Translations under genes and position numbers: made by a program
Shown: positions 22,083 to 34,700 of the stretch, in pieces
Layout: every line of letters begins with the position of its first letter
Position numbering within the stretch: the stretch's first letter is position 1
Assembly (NCBI GenBank): GCA_951213105.1
Contig: OX578150.1
Span: 25,238,022-25,302,021 of the forward strand
DNA: 64,000 nucleotides
Direction of reading: 5' to 3'
Source: Amaurobius ferox
Lineage: Eukaryota > Arthropoda > Arachnida > Araneae > Amaurobiidae
Notes under the pieces: model-generated
Database searches by the model: none
Seen by the model: the letters and a program-made list of their open reading frames with translations, nothing else
Told to the model about the DNA's origin: nothing

Positions 22083-23963
22083 ATGGGTCGCAAAAATAGC
22101 GAAGTTGAAGTAGGAATGGAGAAAGACGGTTGCGATGGCAACGGCCTCATGCCAGAACAGAAAATTTGGACATCAGTGAGTTGAAGGCATTACTTACAGA
22201 AATGGAAGACCTCCTCACTGAGAAGGAGAAGTCCATTGGTAAGGCTAATGTAAGTCGACTTGTGATGCTGTACAACAAAATGTTTCATTATTGTGAACGA
22301 AACAGTAGGGAGGCTGAGATGTGTAGGTTACGGATCGTGGATCTTGAGACGGCGGTGAGACTCGCAGAGTCCCCAAGGGAGAAGATAGAGAAGGAGTACA
22401 TCTCCCAGATTGAGTCCCTATTCCAGAAGGAAAGGGTACACTTGAGGGAGTTGTACTCAGCTCAGTCTAAAGCCCTAGCCGCTGACTTGACAGAAGCATC
22501 CTTCGCAATTGATAAGGTTACTGGCAACATAGAACTTAGTGAGGTAGAATCGGATACAAATATAAACTTAAAGAACTATAGGGTTAGGAGTAAGGAAATA
22601 GAAATAGAACTAATGAAAATTTTAAGTGTAGAAAAACTAAATGAAAGGAATAGTAAAATAATTGTAGAGGGAGTCTCGGAACTAAGAGAAATATTAAATA
22701 GCCAACAGGTAAAGTTGATAGCACAGGAAGTTAAAATAAGGGAACTTGAGGAAATGGAAGAAAAGAGGAAAAAGGAATGGGAAGAAAGACTAAGGGTTAG
22801 GAAAGTAGAACTAGAGAAAGAGGATAAAGTTAGAGAAGAAGAAAGGGATAAGGAAAGGGAAGCTAGATATAAAGCCTTATATAAAGCACCCCCCAGGATA
22901 ATTAATGATAAAGTAAACGAAGTTCCCCCTGAAGTTAGAGAACCTATGAAAAAAACTAGCACGCCAAAAGTAAGGCCTCCTCCCGTAAGGACTCTAAATA
23001 AAGAACAGGCGCGTCCGAGTTTCGCCCCCCCCCCGGTTAGAAGGGATAGGGAAAATGTTTATCCCCCTCTTTATGCTAGGGCAGCGGCTAGGGCCCCCAG
23101 TTCAGACCGTATGATAGGGAACCTCCTTTTAGGCAAGACGTTAGGGCTCCTCTTAATAGGCCAGCTGACAGGGCTCCGCATACGTATTTCAGACAGGAAG
23201 AAGTTAGGAAGCCATGCGAAGAAGTGATCCTGGTTTATCCTGCAGAGGACCAGGAACTGTCAGCACAGGACACGAGGAAGAATCTGCAAGATAATTTAAA
23301 TCCAGCTAAACTTAAAATAGGAATAAAAGGAATTAAACAGATTGGGAAGGGAGGTGTACTGATAGAGCTTAACTCTTCAGACGATAAGGTTAAACTAAAC
23401 AGAGAGTTAAAGAACAATAAAAAGATAACAGAAAAATTAGAGGTGGTAGATCCAAAGAAAAGGCTCCCAAAATAATAATTTACGACGTACCCTCAGAAAT
23501 CACAAAAGAACAACTGATAGAAGGAATAGAAACCCAAAATGAAGGAATTACAACAAAAGAGAATCAAGTAATGTTCAAAATAGGAAAAGAGGAAAGGCAT
23601 CACTGGGTTGTTGAGGTCTCCCCTGAAAACTTCAAACAAATGTTAAAACTAGGAAAGCTAAATATCTCTTGGGGAAGTTTTGGGTTAAAGGAATTTAAGC
23701 AAGTCATGCGCTGCTTTAACTGTTTACGGTTTGGTCATACCAAACAGCGCTGTGACAAGGAAAAGGTCTGTAATTTCTGCGGCAAAGAAAATCACGACAT
23801 TAAGGAATGTAAGGCTAAGGTCCCTAAATGCATAAATTGCCACGAACACAACGTAAAATTTGGGGATAAATTAATTACTAGACACCCGGGTTTAGATGGG
23901 AGATGCCCCATTAAAACTTTGGAGTTAAGGAACTTCGAAAAAAGGACAAACTACGGGAAATAA
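22083..23963 (+). pseudogene. ORF1 (gag-like, coiled coil + CCHC) of LINE A2, frameshifted
   Basis: ATG 22083 gives MGRKNSEVEVGMEKDGC, as in A3. A missing base near 22160 shifts the frame; the long middle part is read from about 22160 to 23110. It has a charged, probably coiled-coil central region (RKKEWEERLRVRKVELEKE) and a Pro-rich stretch (PPPVRTL, FAPPPVRR). Further frameshifts fall near 23110 and near 23472 (an A-run in KRLPK). The C-terminal part has knuckles CFNC..GHTKQRC, CNFC..NHDIKEC and CINC..H..C, ending NYGK TAA. The stop and ORF2 ATG form TAATG at 23961-23965. It is longer than B/C ORF1 because of the coiled-coil region. Confidence 0.83.
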
Positions 23964-25587
23964 TGAATAGTACAAACTTAAAGACAATAAAAATTGCTCA
24001 GATCAACTTAGGGAACGCCAAAGCCGCAATGGCGCAACACAAAATTGACTCTGAGGATTTCGACTATGTACTAATACAGGAACCCTATTCAAAAGATGGA
24101 ATAATCCTAGGAATAAAAATTAGCAGTAGAGTAATACATACAAATACAGAAACCCCAAAAGCGGGAATAATAGTAAATCAGAACAAATATAGTTATGTGG
24201 AGGTAATTAACACAGCAACAGTAGTAGGCATAATAATTAAACTAGATAGGCCTGTCCTGCTCGTCTTCTGTTAATATCCTGTCCCTAATAATCCTGTCCC
24301 TAATAATAACCTAGAAAATGAACTAAACATACTTGAATCCCTAATCTCCAAATATCCAGTTTTAGATATAATAATCTCCGGGGATTTTAATGCAAAAAGT
24401 CTAGTTTGGGAACAGGATAAGGAAAACCCGCGTGGTAAACTTGTTCTAGATTTTGTAGCAGCACATTTTCTCGTAATTGAGAATGATCCGTTTTCTCCCC
24501 CTACCTTCTCATGTAGCAGGGGAAGAAGCTGGGTAGACTTGACCTTAACAAGGTCCGCATCAGGAAGAGACTTAATCTCAGAATGGATGGTTAGAGATAT
24601 GGTTACTTGTAGCGATCATCAAATGATCACGTGCAACTTAAACTCAAACTTCTCCCCCCCAGTTTACGAAAGATATAGACCAAAAAATCTAAATTTCTTA
24701 AAATTAAAGATTGAACTTAGCAAAATCTGGGAAAACTGCACAAACTTAGACACCGAAGAGTTGGAAGATCTGATAGGATCCCTAACTAGTCAGATTCAAA
24801 ACGCGTGTAGAAAATCTTCAATAGAAAGCAAAAACATAAATAATAAACGTAAAGTTCCCTGGTGGAACACTAAAATATATATAACTAGAAAAAAGGTTAG
24901 AGCTCATAGGAGAAAATTCCAAAAATCTTCTGGTGAGGAAAGAGAAAGGCTAAAAGTAGAATACAAAAAAGAATTGGCAAAATATAAAAGACTAATATTA
25001 AAATCTAAAGAAGATTGCTGGAGAGCATATTTAAACTCAGTTATACCAAAGAATGCATTCGGAACTCATTACTCTATTGCTAGAGGTAAAGCCGTCAAAC
25101 CAACAAAAGTTTCGCTACTTAAAAAGGACGACGGGACAATGACGGAGGACGTGCAGGATACAGTAGATGAACTTTTAAATACTTTTTTCAAAACCGATTC
25201 ACAAATGAATGAAAGTACAATACAAAAGTTAATAAGGAATAGTATAAATGATGAAAATAACAATACTGAAAATGATCCCCCCTTTACCATCGAAGAAGTT
25301 CAGGACACCCTTAGAGGCATGAACAGGGGAAAGGCTCCGGGATGGGAAGGAATTCCGCTTGAGGTTCTAGAGCACTTCTTTTACGCGGATAGAACAAAAT
25401 TCACTAGGGTACTTAATAGATGCCTGGAAGAATCCCTTTTTCCAAAACAATGGAAGAGAGCAATTTTGGTACTCTTTAATAAAGAGGGCAAGGCTCCTTC
25501 TGATCCAAACAGCTACAGACCAATTTGTCTACTGACGGCCAGGAGCAAAGTGTTGGATAGGTTAGTAACCACCAGAGTACAGACATA
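23963..25587 (+). pseudogene. ORF2 of LINE A2, N-terminal part up to the viral insertion
   Basis: ATG 23963 is followed by the APE endonuclease (INLGNAKAA, QEPYSK, SGDFNAKSLVW, SWVDLTLTR, CSDHQMI), the linker, and RT blocks up to SYRPICLLTARSKVLDRL. There is one in-frame stop (TAA) at 24272-24274; otherwise the frame is open to the insertion. The last codons before the break are in the duplicated CAGACATA (25580-25587). The coding sequence resumes at 28278 in a register that aligns residue-for-residue with B1 RT across the gap. Confidence 0.85.
25580..25587 (+). repeat. 8-bp duplication, left flank of viral insert
   Basis: CAGACATA recurs at 28270-28277. Counting one copy as target, the insertion is 2690 bp, and removing it leaves the A2 RT frame continuous. 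Confidence 0.7.
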
Positions 25588-28269
25588 AATCTATTATCGT
25601 ATCTTATTCATCTCGTTGATTTATTTTCCTCCCACCGGTTTACCCAAATAGGCAATCAGAATCTTCTGTGATGCTCCTTTAGTACCTCCCAATGTGATAG
25701 TTTATTGTTATAACCACCATTTTAATCAATATGTTTTTGTCACAATCAGGACATTTGTTTTCTGAATCCACTGAATTACTACAGGACAGGAAATTTGACA
25801 CTGCGTTAAGAGCCTCAACAGTCGTCTCTTTTAAGAAAAGAAAGGAAGGTCCTCACCATTGGACTGATGACCTCATTTGGTCACACCATCCCACAGCTGA
25901 TACCTATCTAACGAATACGACCTTGCTTCCGACACTTAATAATTCATTGTTATCTCACGACTACTCCACTTACAGAGGAAGACTCCCTACTTGGCAACGT
26001 ATGTGGGAGATTATTGAAGGAAACATCATTGTCCAACATTCTTGGATAGCAGAAAAGTTAGGGAAAGGCCTAGAAGCTTGTAATTCAAAGATGTTAGACA
26101 TCCTAAGGAATGGAAACAACACGCCCTATTTGCCTAGTTTGTTGTCCGTCGTTGACGATTTAAATGAAGTAATCAATCAGTTACCCAAAATCAATACATA
26201 CATAGCAGGAAAACTCACGGATAAGGAACTCAGAAAAACTGTTAGTGAATCAGTACACTTCTCGGAAATTGGATATGTCATTTACATGGAGTAATCGAAT
26301 TATAGTCATTGAATGGAGAAATGAACGTTGGATTCTACCTCGTCCCTATTTACTCCAAATGCACAACAAGCTTGCCGATTTATGCGGGGTTCTGATGTAT
26401 GCTTCCTTATCTTCAGGAGTACAACATCCTTGCACATTTTTTGATACAGTGGTTGACTTTATCAGAATACTTTGTCAAACACATGTAACACATCCTTCAT
26501 GTTTTTTTGATATGGCTAAAGCCATAGAAGGATTATGCATAGGATACATTCTCCACAAAGCAGAAGACTGGATGAATGACACACTTCTACAAAACCTGAT
26601 TGATGAAATGGACCTTCTCTTCTTTTGTGATTTTAGTACCCATCCATTGATGGAAATCCTTCAAACAAGTTCTGTTGACGTGATAGCTGAATTATCTTGT
26701 CTTTCTAAAGTAACAGGACATCCTTTAACACAAATTGGTGATGGGGCTCTAAAATTATTTGATCGAGTGAATGCTCCTTTTGATGTCTCAGTTGATGCAG
26801 TATCATTCTGTGTATCTTCATTCAAAGAACAATTCATACGAAACTTCATTTTTAAGTATAGCCGTTGGCCGATGGTTGAATTCAACGTAACCTTGGTCCA
26901 CCCTGCCATAACCTACTGCTACCCTAGAGGGTTAGATCCACTCTCAAAAGAAATTGTTACTAAATTTAGACGGATTAGATGGGAGGACTGGGCCAATGTG
27001 GAACTTGGACAAGAGATGAAGTTTAATTTTTGTGCCAATGTCATCCCGTTACTCAAGGACAAAGCCTTATCCATATGTCGAAGTAAGGTTATTAATCAGT
27101 ATCTTAAAGCACAACATCCAGAGGGAAGACCCAAGGATAAAATTAAGTTTCAAGAGACTCGCGTTCTGTTACATTATCTTTTTACCTCAGAGATGGAGAC
27201 AGATCACATCAAGTACATGGAAGATTTTTGTGCTGATGATGATACATTACAATTAATGCTTGATTATCTAGTTATTAGACTAGTTCCTAAGCAGAAGGAA
27301 TTGAAAGAAAAACCACGATTCTTTGGTTGCAAGACATTTGTAGATCGGGCTAGAACTATAGTAGGAGAACAAAATTTAGCAACTTTCTTGTCATTGTTTT
27401 CCGATGAACAAGGGATGACCTTGTCGGAATTAGCGTTGGTCAGGAAACTTTATTTGATGCAGAACCTATCTCGATTATACAAGACCCATAAAGTCTTCAA
27501 GATCTCTCTGGATGCGAGTGGTTGGAATTCAAAACAACGAGGGGAAACCAATAAACCATTTGCCATATCTACTCTTGATAAGATATTTGGAACAAATCTC
27601 TATTCACGTACTCATGACAGTTATGAGAACAGTCTCATCTATATCCCAGATGAAGAAGAAAACCACTGGTGGGATGGACAGAAAGGAGGAATTGAAGGTT
27701 TGAACCAAAACCAATGGGTTATCCTTTATGCTGCAGAAATGCGTTACAGTTTTAAAGATACTGCTTATCCATTTTTTCAACTAATTCATGGAGATGACTA
27801 CCGAGCAGCTGTGGCAATCCCCTTAGCATCCATCCCGGTAGGAAAAGAGACTGAAGTTGTCCGTGACTTAATGACCAGAGTATCCAATGCTGCAAAAGCA
27901 TTTGGTCACGATATTAAAGTTGAAGAATCATACGCATCAGAACATCTCCTATGTTACTCAAAAATCATGTTCTTCGATGGAATCCAACTTCCTTCTGCCC
28001 TTAGAAAGATACAAAAAACGTATGGTGCTACAAATGCCTTTTTGCCGATCCTAGATGACTATGTGGGGAGCACATTTTCAAATGCACATAGTACTTGTTA
28101 CACCACCACTACTCACTATCAATCTTATTGTGTTGCATTAATGTGGACCTCTTATTACTTATTGCATTTCCCGGCATATCAGTCCTGCACGAATAATGAG
28201 CTCATTTCATTGACACTAACACCGTCGACCATTGGAGGCTTACCGGTGATCTATTTGCACCCACCCACC
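25588..28269 (+). pseudogene. endogenous viral element: partial L (RNA polymerase) gene of a negative-strand RNA virus
   Basis: This is the N-terminal to central part of a mononegavirus/Jingchuvirales-type L protein. The first frame opens at ATG 25731 and runs to 26294. A single frameshift near 26285 moves to a second frame that stays open to the right boundary (about 660 codons). Recognisable polymerase signatures in order are a GHP pre-motif, motif A with a D-x-S-x-W-N pattern, motif B with W-x-GQ-x-GG-x-EGLNQ, motif C as GDD followed by Tyr where most mononegaviruses have GDN-Gln, and a later GGLP block where the gene is cut. Capping and methyltransferase regions are absent. The 143 bp before the ATG are unassigned. 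Chuvirus-like origin is my best guess, not proven. Confidence 0.82.
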
Positions 28270-28277
28270 CAGACATA
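28270..28277 (+). repeat. 8-bp duplication, right flank of viral insert
   Basis: This second copy of CAGACATA lies directly before resumed A2 RT coding sequence. Confidence 0.7.
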
Positions 28278-30225
28278 TTTACTAAAAAATGGCAGGATGA
28301 ATGTAAATCAATTTGGCTTTACCCAGGGAAAAAGTACAGAAGATGCACTTAATGCAGTAGTCAATAATATCAGAAACAATAAAAGAAATAAACTTATAAC
28401 AGCAGTCGTTTCCCTGGATATTAAAGGTGCGTTTAATAACCTCTGGTGGCCAGCAATATTGAGAGCACTCAGGAAGAAAAAGATTCCTGATAATTTATTC
28501 AAAATTATTAATAGTTTTCTTAGTGACAGAAGTGTCACAGTCAGGACTCCAGCTGAAATTACTCATAAGTATAATTGCGGGTGCCCACAAGGCTCAAATT
28601 CTGGACAGCTTCTCTGGAACCTTGTGGCTGATGAAGCTCTCAATCTTTTTAGTAATAATTCTTATGTTCGCATCTAGGCATATGCGGATGATTTCATTTT
28701 AATAGTAAATGCAAGCTCTAGACCCAAGTTGCAACTAGAGGCCAATAGGGCGCTAAAAACTTTAAACAACTGGAGTAAAAGCGTTAAACTAGAATTTAGC
28801 CCCGAAATATCAAAGGTCATGATAGTTGCCAAAGCAGGAATAATGAGGACGTTGCCCACAATTAAGTTGGGAGAGACCACAATTAAAAATTCAAATGAAA
28901 TAAAATATTTAGGAATTACTATAGGCAGAAAGCTAAACTGGACACAACACGTGAAAAATCTGAAAGAAACGATAGGAATGTTAAACAACAATTTAAAAAG
29001 AATAAGCAGGGTGACATGGGGTCTAAAAGGAAATACACTTAAAGCAATATATGCAGGAGCAACGGAGAGATTAATAGCCTACGGAAGTAGCATATGGTGG
29101 GATAGCGGCGCAAGACTAGCCAATAAAGTAAAAGTAGAATCTATCCAACGTCAGACATTGCTCACGATCGCCAGATGCTACAGAACAGTAGCAACAAACG
29201 CGCTGCAGGTATTGACAGGAATCCCACCTCTCCCATTAACGTTAGACATTGAAAGCAAAATTGTAAAAGCATTTAAATTTAAAGAAACTTTGGAATTCGA
29301 AGATCTAAAAATAAACTACGAAAATATAGAAACCCCAGCACCACCTTTAAGCATATTTCCATATAAAATGAAAAGCATAATCTGGGAGAAAAATCTCCCA
29401 GACCAAAAACAAATAGAAGTCTATACCGACGGTTCCAAAATAAATAATAGGGTAGGAGCAGGATACCAAATAAGAGAGGAGAACATAATAATAAATGAAG
29501 ACAAATATAGATTATCAGACAATGCATCCGTATATCAGGCGGAACTAATAGCAGCCACAAAAAGCATAGAAAAATTAATAAACTTAAACATAGAAAACCA
29601 AAAGATAAAAATCTATATAGATAATCAAGGAGTATTAATGGCGCTAGAGGAAACAAGCATAAGAAATAAACTGGTAAATAACTTAAAAGGCCTAATATTA
29701 AAACTAAAAACAAAGAAAAAGGTAATAATGAATAAAATTAAAAGTCACGTAGGTCTAGAAGGAAACGAAGAAGCAGATAGACTAGCCAAAGAAGGGACTC
29801 AAAAGGAAACAATAGACGTAACAGTTAAAACTCCTAAAAACTCGATAAAAACATTATTAAAAATAGAACGTCTCAAAAAGTGGCAGAAGCAATGGGACAC
29901 ATCAGAAAATGGAAGGGAAACCCATAAATATTTTCCAAAAGTAAGTACTAAAAGGTTGGAAACGGATTTCTATTTAAATCAACTAATAACAAATCACGGA
30001 TCTTTCCCTAAATATTACAATAGATTTAGAATCAAAGCCGGCTCCTCCTGTAAATGTGGAAACTCAGAAGCGGATCTCTCCCACTGAATCAGAGAATGTA
30101 TTCCGATCAAAGAAAGGGTCAACAGATACTTAATAAATAGAGAAATTAGCGAAGAAACTCTTATCAAAATTACAAAAAATAAAGAAACGAAACTAAAAAT
30201 AAGGGAATTAATAAAAGACATATAA
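28278..30225 (+). pseudogene. ORF2 of LINE A2, C-terminal part after the viral insertion
   Basis: RT coding resumes with NQFGFTQGKST, SLDIKGAFN and CGCPQGSNSG, then a nonsense TAG at 28675-28677, immediately followed by the catalytic block AYADDFILIV (YADD, where B and C have FADD). RNase H follows (VYTDGSKINNRVG, AELIAATKS, YIDNQGVL, KSHVGLEGNEEADRLA), then the C-terminal Cys/His cluster (CKCG). TGA at 30085-30087 falls where A1 has Leu. The end is TAA at 30223-30225, itself probably a mutated codon, since A1 reads Gln there and stops about 13 codons later. Confidence 0.83.
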
Positions 30226-30332
30226 GAGAATGAAAGCGAGTGGTTCGATACTTATGCAGACAACCCAAGTGATGTCCAACCCAAACAAATAATAAAGACC
30301 TGAGAAACCGAGGGAAGAAATAAACATAAAAA

Positions 30333-30605
30333 CCGCTCCGGCGGGACAAAATAAAAAGGTTTATAATATAAAAACCGCTCCGGCGGGTCAAAATAAAAAG
30401 AGAACAAAATATAAAAACCGTTAAGGCGGGCAAACTAAAAATTCACAAAATACAAAACCGTTAAGGCGGTAAGAGATAAAAACAAATAAAATCTTAGAAA
30501 AACTGTCAAGGCAGAATAAATAAAAAGGAAAAAACATTCATAAAACCGCTAAGGCGGAAATCTAAAAAGTATAAAAACTTAAATAAAAACGGCTGAGGTC
30601 GAAAA
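30333..30605 (+). repeat. hairpin array in family A 3' UTR (A2)
   Basis: This has the same ordered set as in A1: hairpins at 30333-30344, 30375-30386, 30418-30429, 30458-30469, 30503-30514 (the CTG/CAG variant) and 30546-30557, plus a degraded seventh near 30588-30602. Linkers have diverged more than stems (linker lengths differ from A1 by several nt), which suggests selection on the hairpins while the family was active. Confidence 0.68.
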
Positions 30606-31216
30606 TAAAAATATAGTTCAGAGATATACGCTCTGCGGGTCACGGCCAGTGTCCTTTCCTAGGTGTAGGCCTGTGTGTGCCAGGTTTTGGTGGTTTTCCT
30701 CGCACGTGAACGCAAATGCGGCACAGCTCCTCGTTAAAAGTCCTACCACTATAGGCTTCCAAATTAGCGGACCAGAGGGGGTTGCGGTAGGTCTTCGGCA
30801 TTAAAAGCTTTGTTAGTCTAGGGGTCAAAATTCATAATCTTCTATATTGGCTAGAAAATTCCTATCTCTCAGTAATATACTCTTGGAACTTTGTCAAAAT
30901 TTTGCACGCTATTCTAAATTCTCTCTTCACCTTTTGGCTTAAGTCGTGCCTCAAAATTCAGTTATTCAAAATTGTCAGATCTTGGATGAGTCTCCCTAAG
31001 GAGCCAAACTTGCAAAACTCTACCACCCCAGGTACTGCCTATGTTTGAAAAGTGGAAGACATGGGCAGGAGCGACGTGTGGTTGTGGTGACTGGAGAACA
31101 AGAAAGCGGCCCCGTCCGGGGCGGGAGAGCTGTCGTGCGGCAGATCAAAAGTGATAGTTGGGTGCCTCAAAAACACCCCCTGCAATGTCAGAATGACAGG
31201 CGCAGGTAAGATAATC

Positions 31217-31232
31217 TTACCCTACTGGACAG
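31217..31232 (+). repeat. 16-bp target-site duplication, left of C2
   Basis: TTACCCTACTGGACAG follows the A2 3' terminus directly and is repeated at 35971-35986. The first 11 bases are the 28S-like remnant; GGACAG differs from GATGA at other junctions, so it marks this specific A2/A3 junction. Confidence 0.78.
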
Positions 31233-31708
31233 TAGACAGCGAATTCACAAAAGAATCGTTTAAAGAAACGATAAAAGAACAAAATATAGAAATAACAGAA
31301 GAGTCGGAAATAGAAGTGAAATATAATTTCAAGGGAAGAAGGGGACATAATTGGATTGTTGCCCTGGATCCAGCTACTTTTAAATTATTAATTGATAAAA
31401 AGAAACTATTCCTAGGTTGGAGTAGAGTGGACTTAAAAGAGTACATTAGACCTACTATTTGTTACAAGTGTTTGAAATTTGGACATATTGCAAACTTTTG
31501 CGAAAGTGAAAGTTGTTGTAGAAAGTGTGGAGATTCTACACATAAACAAATTGACTGTGATAGCCAAATAAACTGCAAAAATTGTGTAGTACACAATAAT
31601 AAATTTGGATCAAAATTTATAACTGGCCATAGTTGTACGGACTATAATTGTCCCATCTACCAAAAAGAAGTTGATTTCATCAGACTTAAAACTGACTATG
31701 GAGAGTAA
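31233..31708 (+). CDS. ORF1 C-terminal part of LINE C2
   Basis: This 5'-truncated ORF1 is open from the truncation point to TAA at 31706-31708. It covers the end of the central domain (GRRGHNWIVALDP, LGWSRVDLKEYIRP) and three knuckles: CYKC..GHIANFC, CRKC..THKQIDC and CKNC with a distal H and C. It ends KTDYGE. The ORF2 ATG at 31698 overlaps the last 11 nt. The frame also stays open to the left through the target remnant into the end of A2, which has no known meaning. Confidence 0.8.
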
Positions 31709-34700
31709 AAAGAAAGACATTTTCTGTACGTCGCTACCTTAATCACGCTAAATCGGCTAATTTACAACTTGCTCAAGATCTCATACATAATAAAGTGGAT
31801 TTGTGTATTATTAATGAACCTTACTTTTGGGATAAAAATGTTGTTGGTCTTCCTAACAATTTTAAAGTTTATTATGAAGTTGGTAAACCAAGAACTGGAA
31901 TAATAATTTGTAACCCAGATTATGGAATAACAAAAATTTTCATTGAGCGAGACATTATTGCCCTTCAAGTGGAAATTGATAAAGAAGAATATTTTATTAT
32001 ATCAGTTTATTGCCCACCTTCTGAGGAAATTGATAAAAATATAAGCGACTTGGAGCGAGTGATTAATATGATCATCGACAAGAAAATTATTATAGGTGGA
32101 GACTTCAATGCAAAATCTCCAGCTTGGAGTCCTAGAAATATAGACACAAGAGGTGAAATCTTAATGGAATTCATCGAAAGTTATGGATTGAACATTGAGA
32201 ATAATAGTAATAGTATACCAACTTATTCGGCCACTAAAGGCGATAGTTGGATTGATTTGACCTTAACTAAGAACTTGGAAAATAAAATTAAAGACTGGAA
32301 AGTAACGGATATGATAACACTTAGTGATCACAATGAGATTAGGTTTGTAATCAAAGATGATTCTACTGGTAAGAAGAATAAGAGTCGAAAATGGAGGATT
32401 AAAAATTTGAAATGGGGAAACGTTAAGACAGAAATATGTGATTTAGTAAATAAGATGAGTAATATAGAGATTACAAAGAATAACCTAGATGAAATCATTG
32501 GTAAAGTAGAAAAAGAATTGGAAGTAATTTGTTATAGAAATCGTAAGAGGAATAATAGAGAAAATAAGAGAAATGCTGTTTGGTGGAACGAAAAATTGAA
32601 TACTATGAGGAGTAAAACTCTCAGGAGGTTATTTCAAAAAGAAACTGATGCGAATCTTAGGCAAATTAAAAGATCACGGTTCAGTAATATGTTTGCAATT
32701 TACAAAAAGGAAATAGTGAAAGCAAAGAAAGATAGTTTTAGAAATTATCTAAGTGGAATAATGAGTAATAACTCATTTGGCTCTCATTACAAAATCGCAA
32801 AAGATAAGTTCAAAAGAAATAGTATTGATGAAAGCATTAGAAAAGATAATGGTGAAGAGACTAGCTCTCCTATTGAAGCTATAACAAAAATTATCCAATT
32901 TCATTTCAGAAGAGAGGAGTTCTCGGGAGGTGAATATCCTTCTAGTACGGAGTGCTCTTCCGATCCGGAACAGGGGTCCCGGGGAATTGGCCCAGCGCTG
33001 GGCATCACCCCCGCGACACACCCTTCTGGATCGGATGAAGGTGTCCCTAGAGGATTCATGAGGCGGAGGACAAATCCTTCTGATTTGGAAGAAGAAGAAG
33101 AATTAGAAGATTTAGAAGAAGAAAGTAGGACATATACCTATTTTACAGATTTCGAAGTGTGCAGAGCTATGAATAGTATGAACCCAAGTAAAGCACCAAG
33201 TCATAATGGACTTACCTTGGAAATTTTTAAAGAATTGTATAGTGTAGATAAAGAATGGTTTTTAAAAATTTTTAATAAATGTATGGAATATTCTATGTTT
33301 CCCGAGACTTGGAAAATAGCAAAAGTAATCTTATTTCCTAAAGAAGGAAAAGATAGAAGAGAGTCGAGCTCATATAGACCAATTTGCTTGCTACCAGTGT
33401 GGGGAAAGATACTTGATAAGATGATTACATACAGGATGAGTTATTGCCTAAGTAATCAACTAAGTGAAAAACAATATGGGTTCAGGAAACATAAAAGCAC
33501 AATTGATGCATTGAAAGCAATTGTGGAAAATAGATATGAAAATAAAAATAAAAATAAAATTATGTGTCTAATATCACTTGATATTAAAAATGCATTTAAC
33601 TCGGTTAAGTGGAATAACGTACGAAGACAGATGAACAATTTCTCTTTACCGGTTGAGTTAAAGAATATTGTTAATGACTTTCTCAATAAGAGGAAGGTTT
33701 TTATTGAAGAATCTGGATTATATATTGATTACAACGTTGGAATACCCCAGGGTTCCAGTTTAGCGCCAATATTGTGGCTGATGATAGTGGATGAAGTGCT
33801 GAAGATTGATTTTAATAATAGAGATATTAGTGTACAAGCGTTCGCGGATGATATCGCTATAATGACGAGTGCTAGTGCATCCTATCTCTTTGGAGAGATG
33901 GGTACTAACATCATTAAGGAACTGGAACAGTGGGCAGATAAATATGGACTTAGGTTCAGTGTTGAAAAGTCAAAGTTTATCATGTTCCCTTTTAAGAAAA
34001 ATATAACGTGCATTCCTAACATTAAAATGTACAATAAGAGGATAAGTTACGATAAAAACTTAAGATATCTAGGATTACATTTTGATTGCAAAATGACCTG
34101 GATTCCACACTTGAATGAAATCAAGAATAAGGTAATAAAATTTCAAGGCAAGTTAAATCGATTTGTTAGAGCAACCTGGGGTTTAAAACCCGAGATAAGA
34201 AAAGAGATCTACCTTAAAGCGGTAGAGAAATATATATCTTATGGTGCTGAAATTTGGTATCGTGACATAAGAAGAACCAACGATAAAGTTAACCAAATAC
34301 AGAGAATAGCATTACTTTCAATCACTAAAAGTTATAGAACAACCTCAAATATGGACCTACAAGTCCTTGCGGGTTGTTTATCTCTCGACTTAAAGTTGAA
34401 AGGCGATACCAAATTATATAAAAGTACTCGTGGAATGGAGAACCTACAATTATGTAATGAAATAATCTATCAGTCAACTATAGAAAAACCAAGTTACATT
34501 AGGAAGTCTCCATGGAAAGAAAAGTTATTGGAATGGGATGACAAAGTGCCTGAAAATGGAGATAGAATTATTTTCACCGATGGTTCTAAAATCAATGGAA
34601 AAGTTGGTAGTTCATTTGAAGTATACCAAGATGGCAACATGGTGTATCATGAACAGTACAGATTGAATGACGACACAACTGTGTATAATGCTGAGCTTTT

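Larger units (their letters stand above)
21467..31216 (+). mobile_element. LINE family A copy A2 (full length, split by a viral sequence)
   Basis: The 5' end starts GGGGGGAGTAAGTCTCTCCC, a terminal hairpin (GGGAG/CTCCC), and matches the 5' end of A3 at 35982. About 615 bp of 5' UTR is followed by ORF1, ORF2, a 3' UTR with seven hairpins, and the same 3' terminus as A1. ORF2 is interrupted at 25588-28277 by an L-gene fragment of a negative-strand RNA virus. Without it the element is about 7.06 kb, the largest of the three array families. Several stops and frameshifts make it inactive. Confidence 0.87.

Noticed and set aside
25588..25730. Viral gene-junction or mRNA leader upstream of the L ATG.
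   Set aside because: The sequence gives no recognisable transcription start/stop motif, so its origin is left open.
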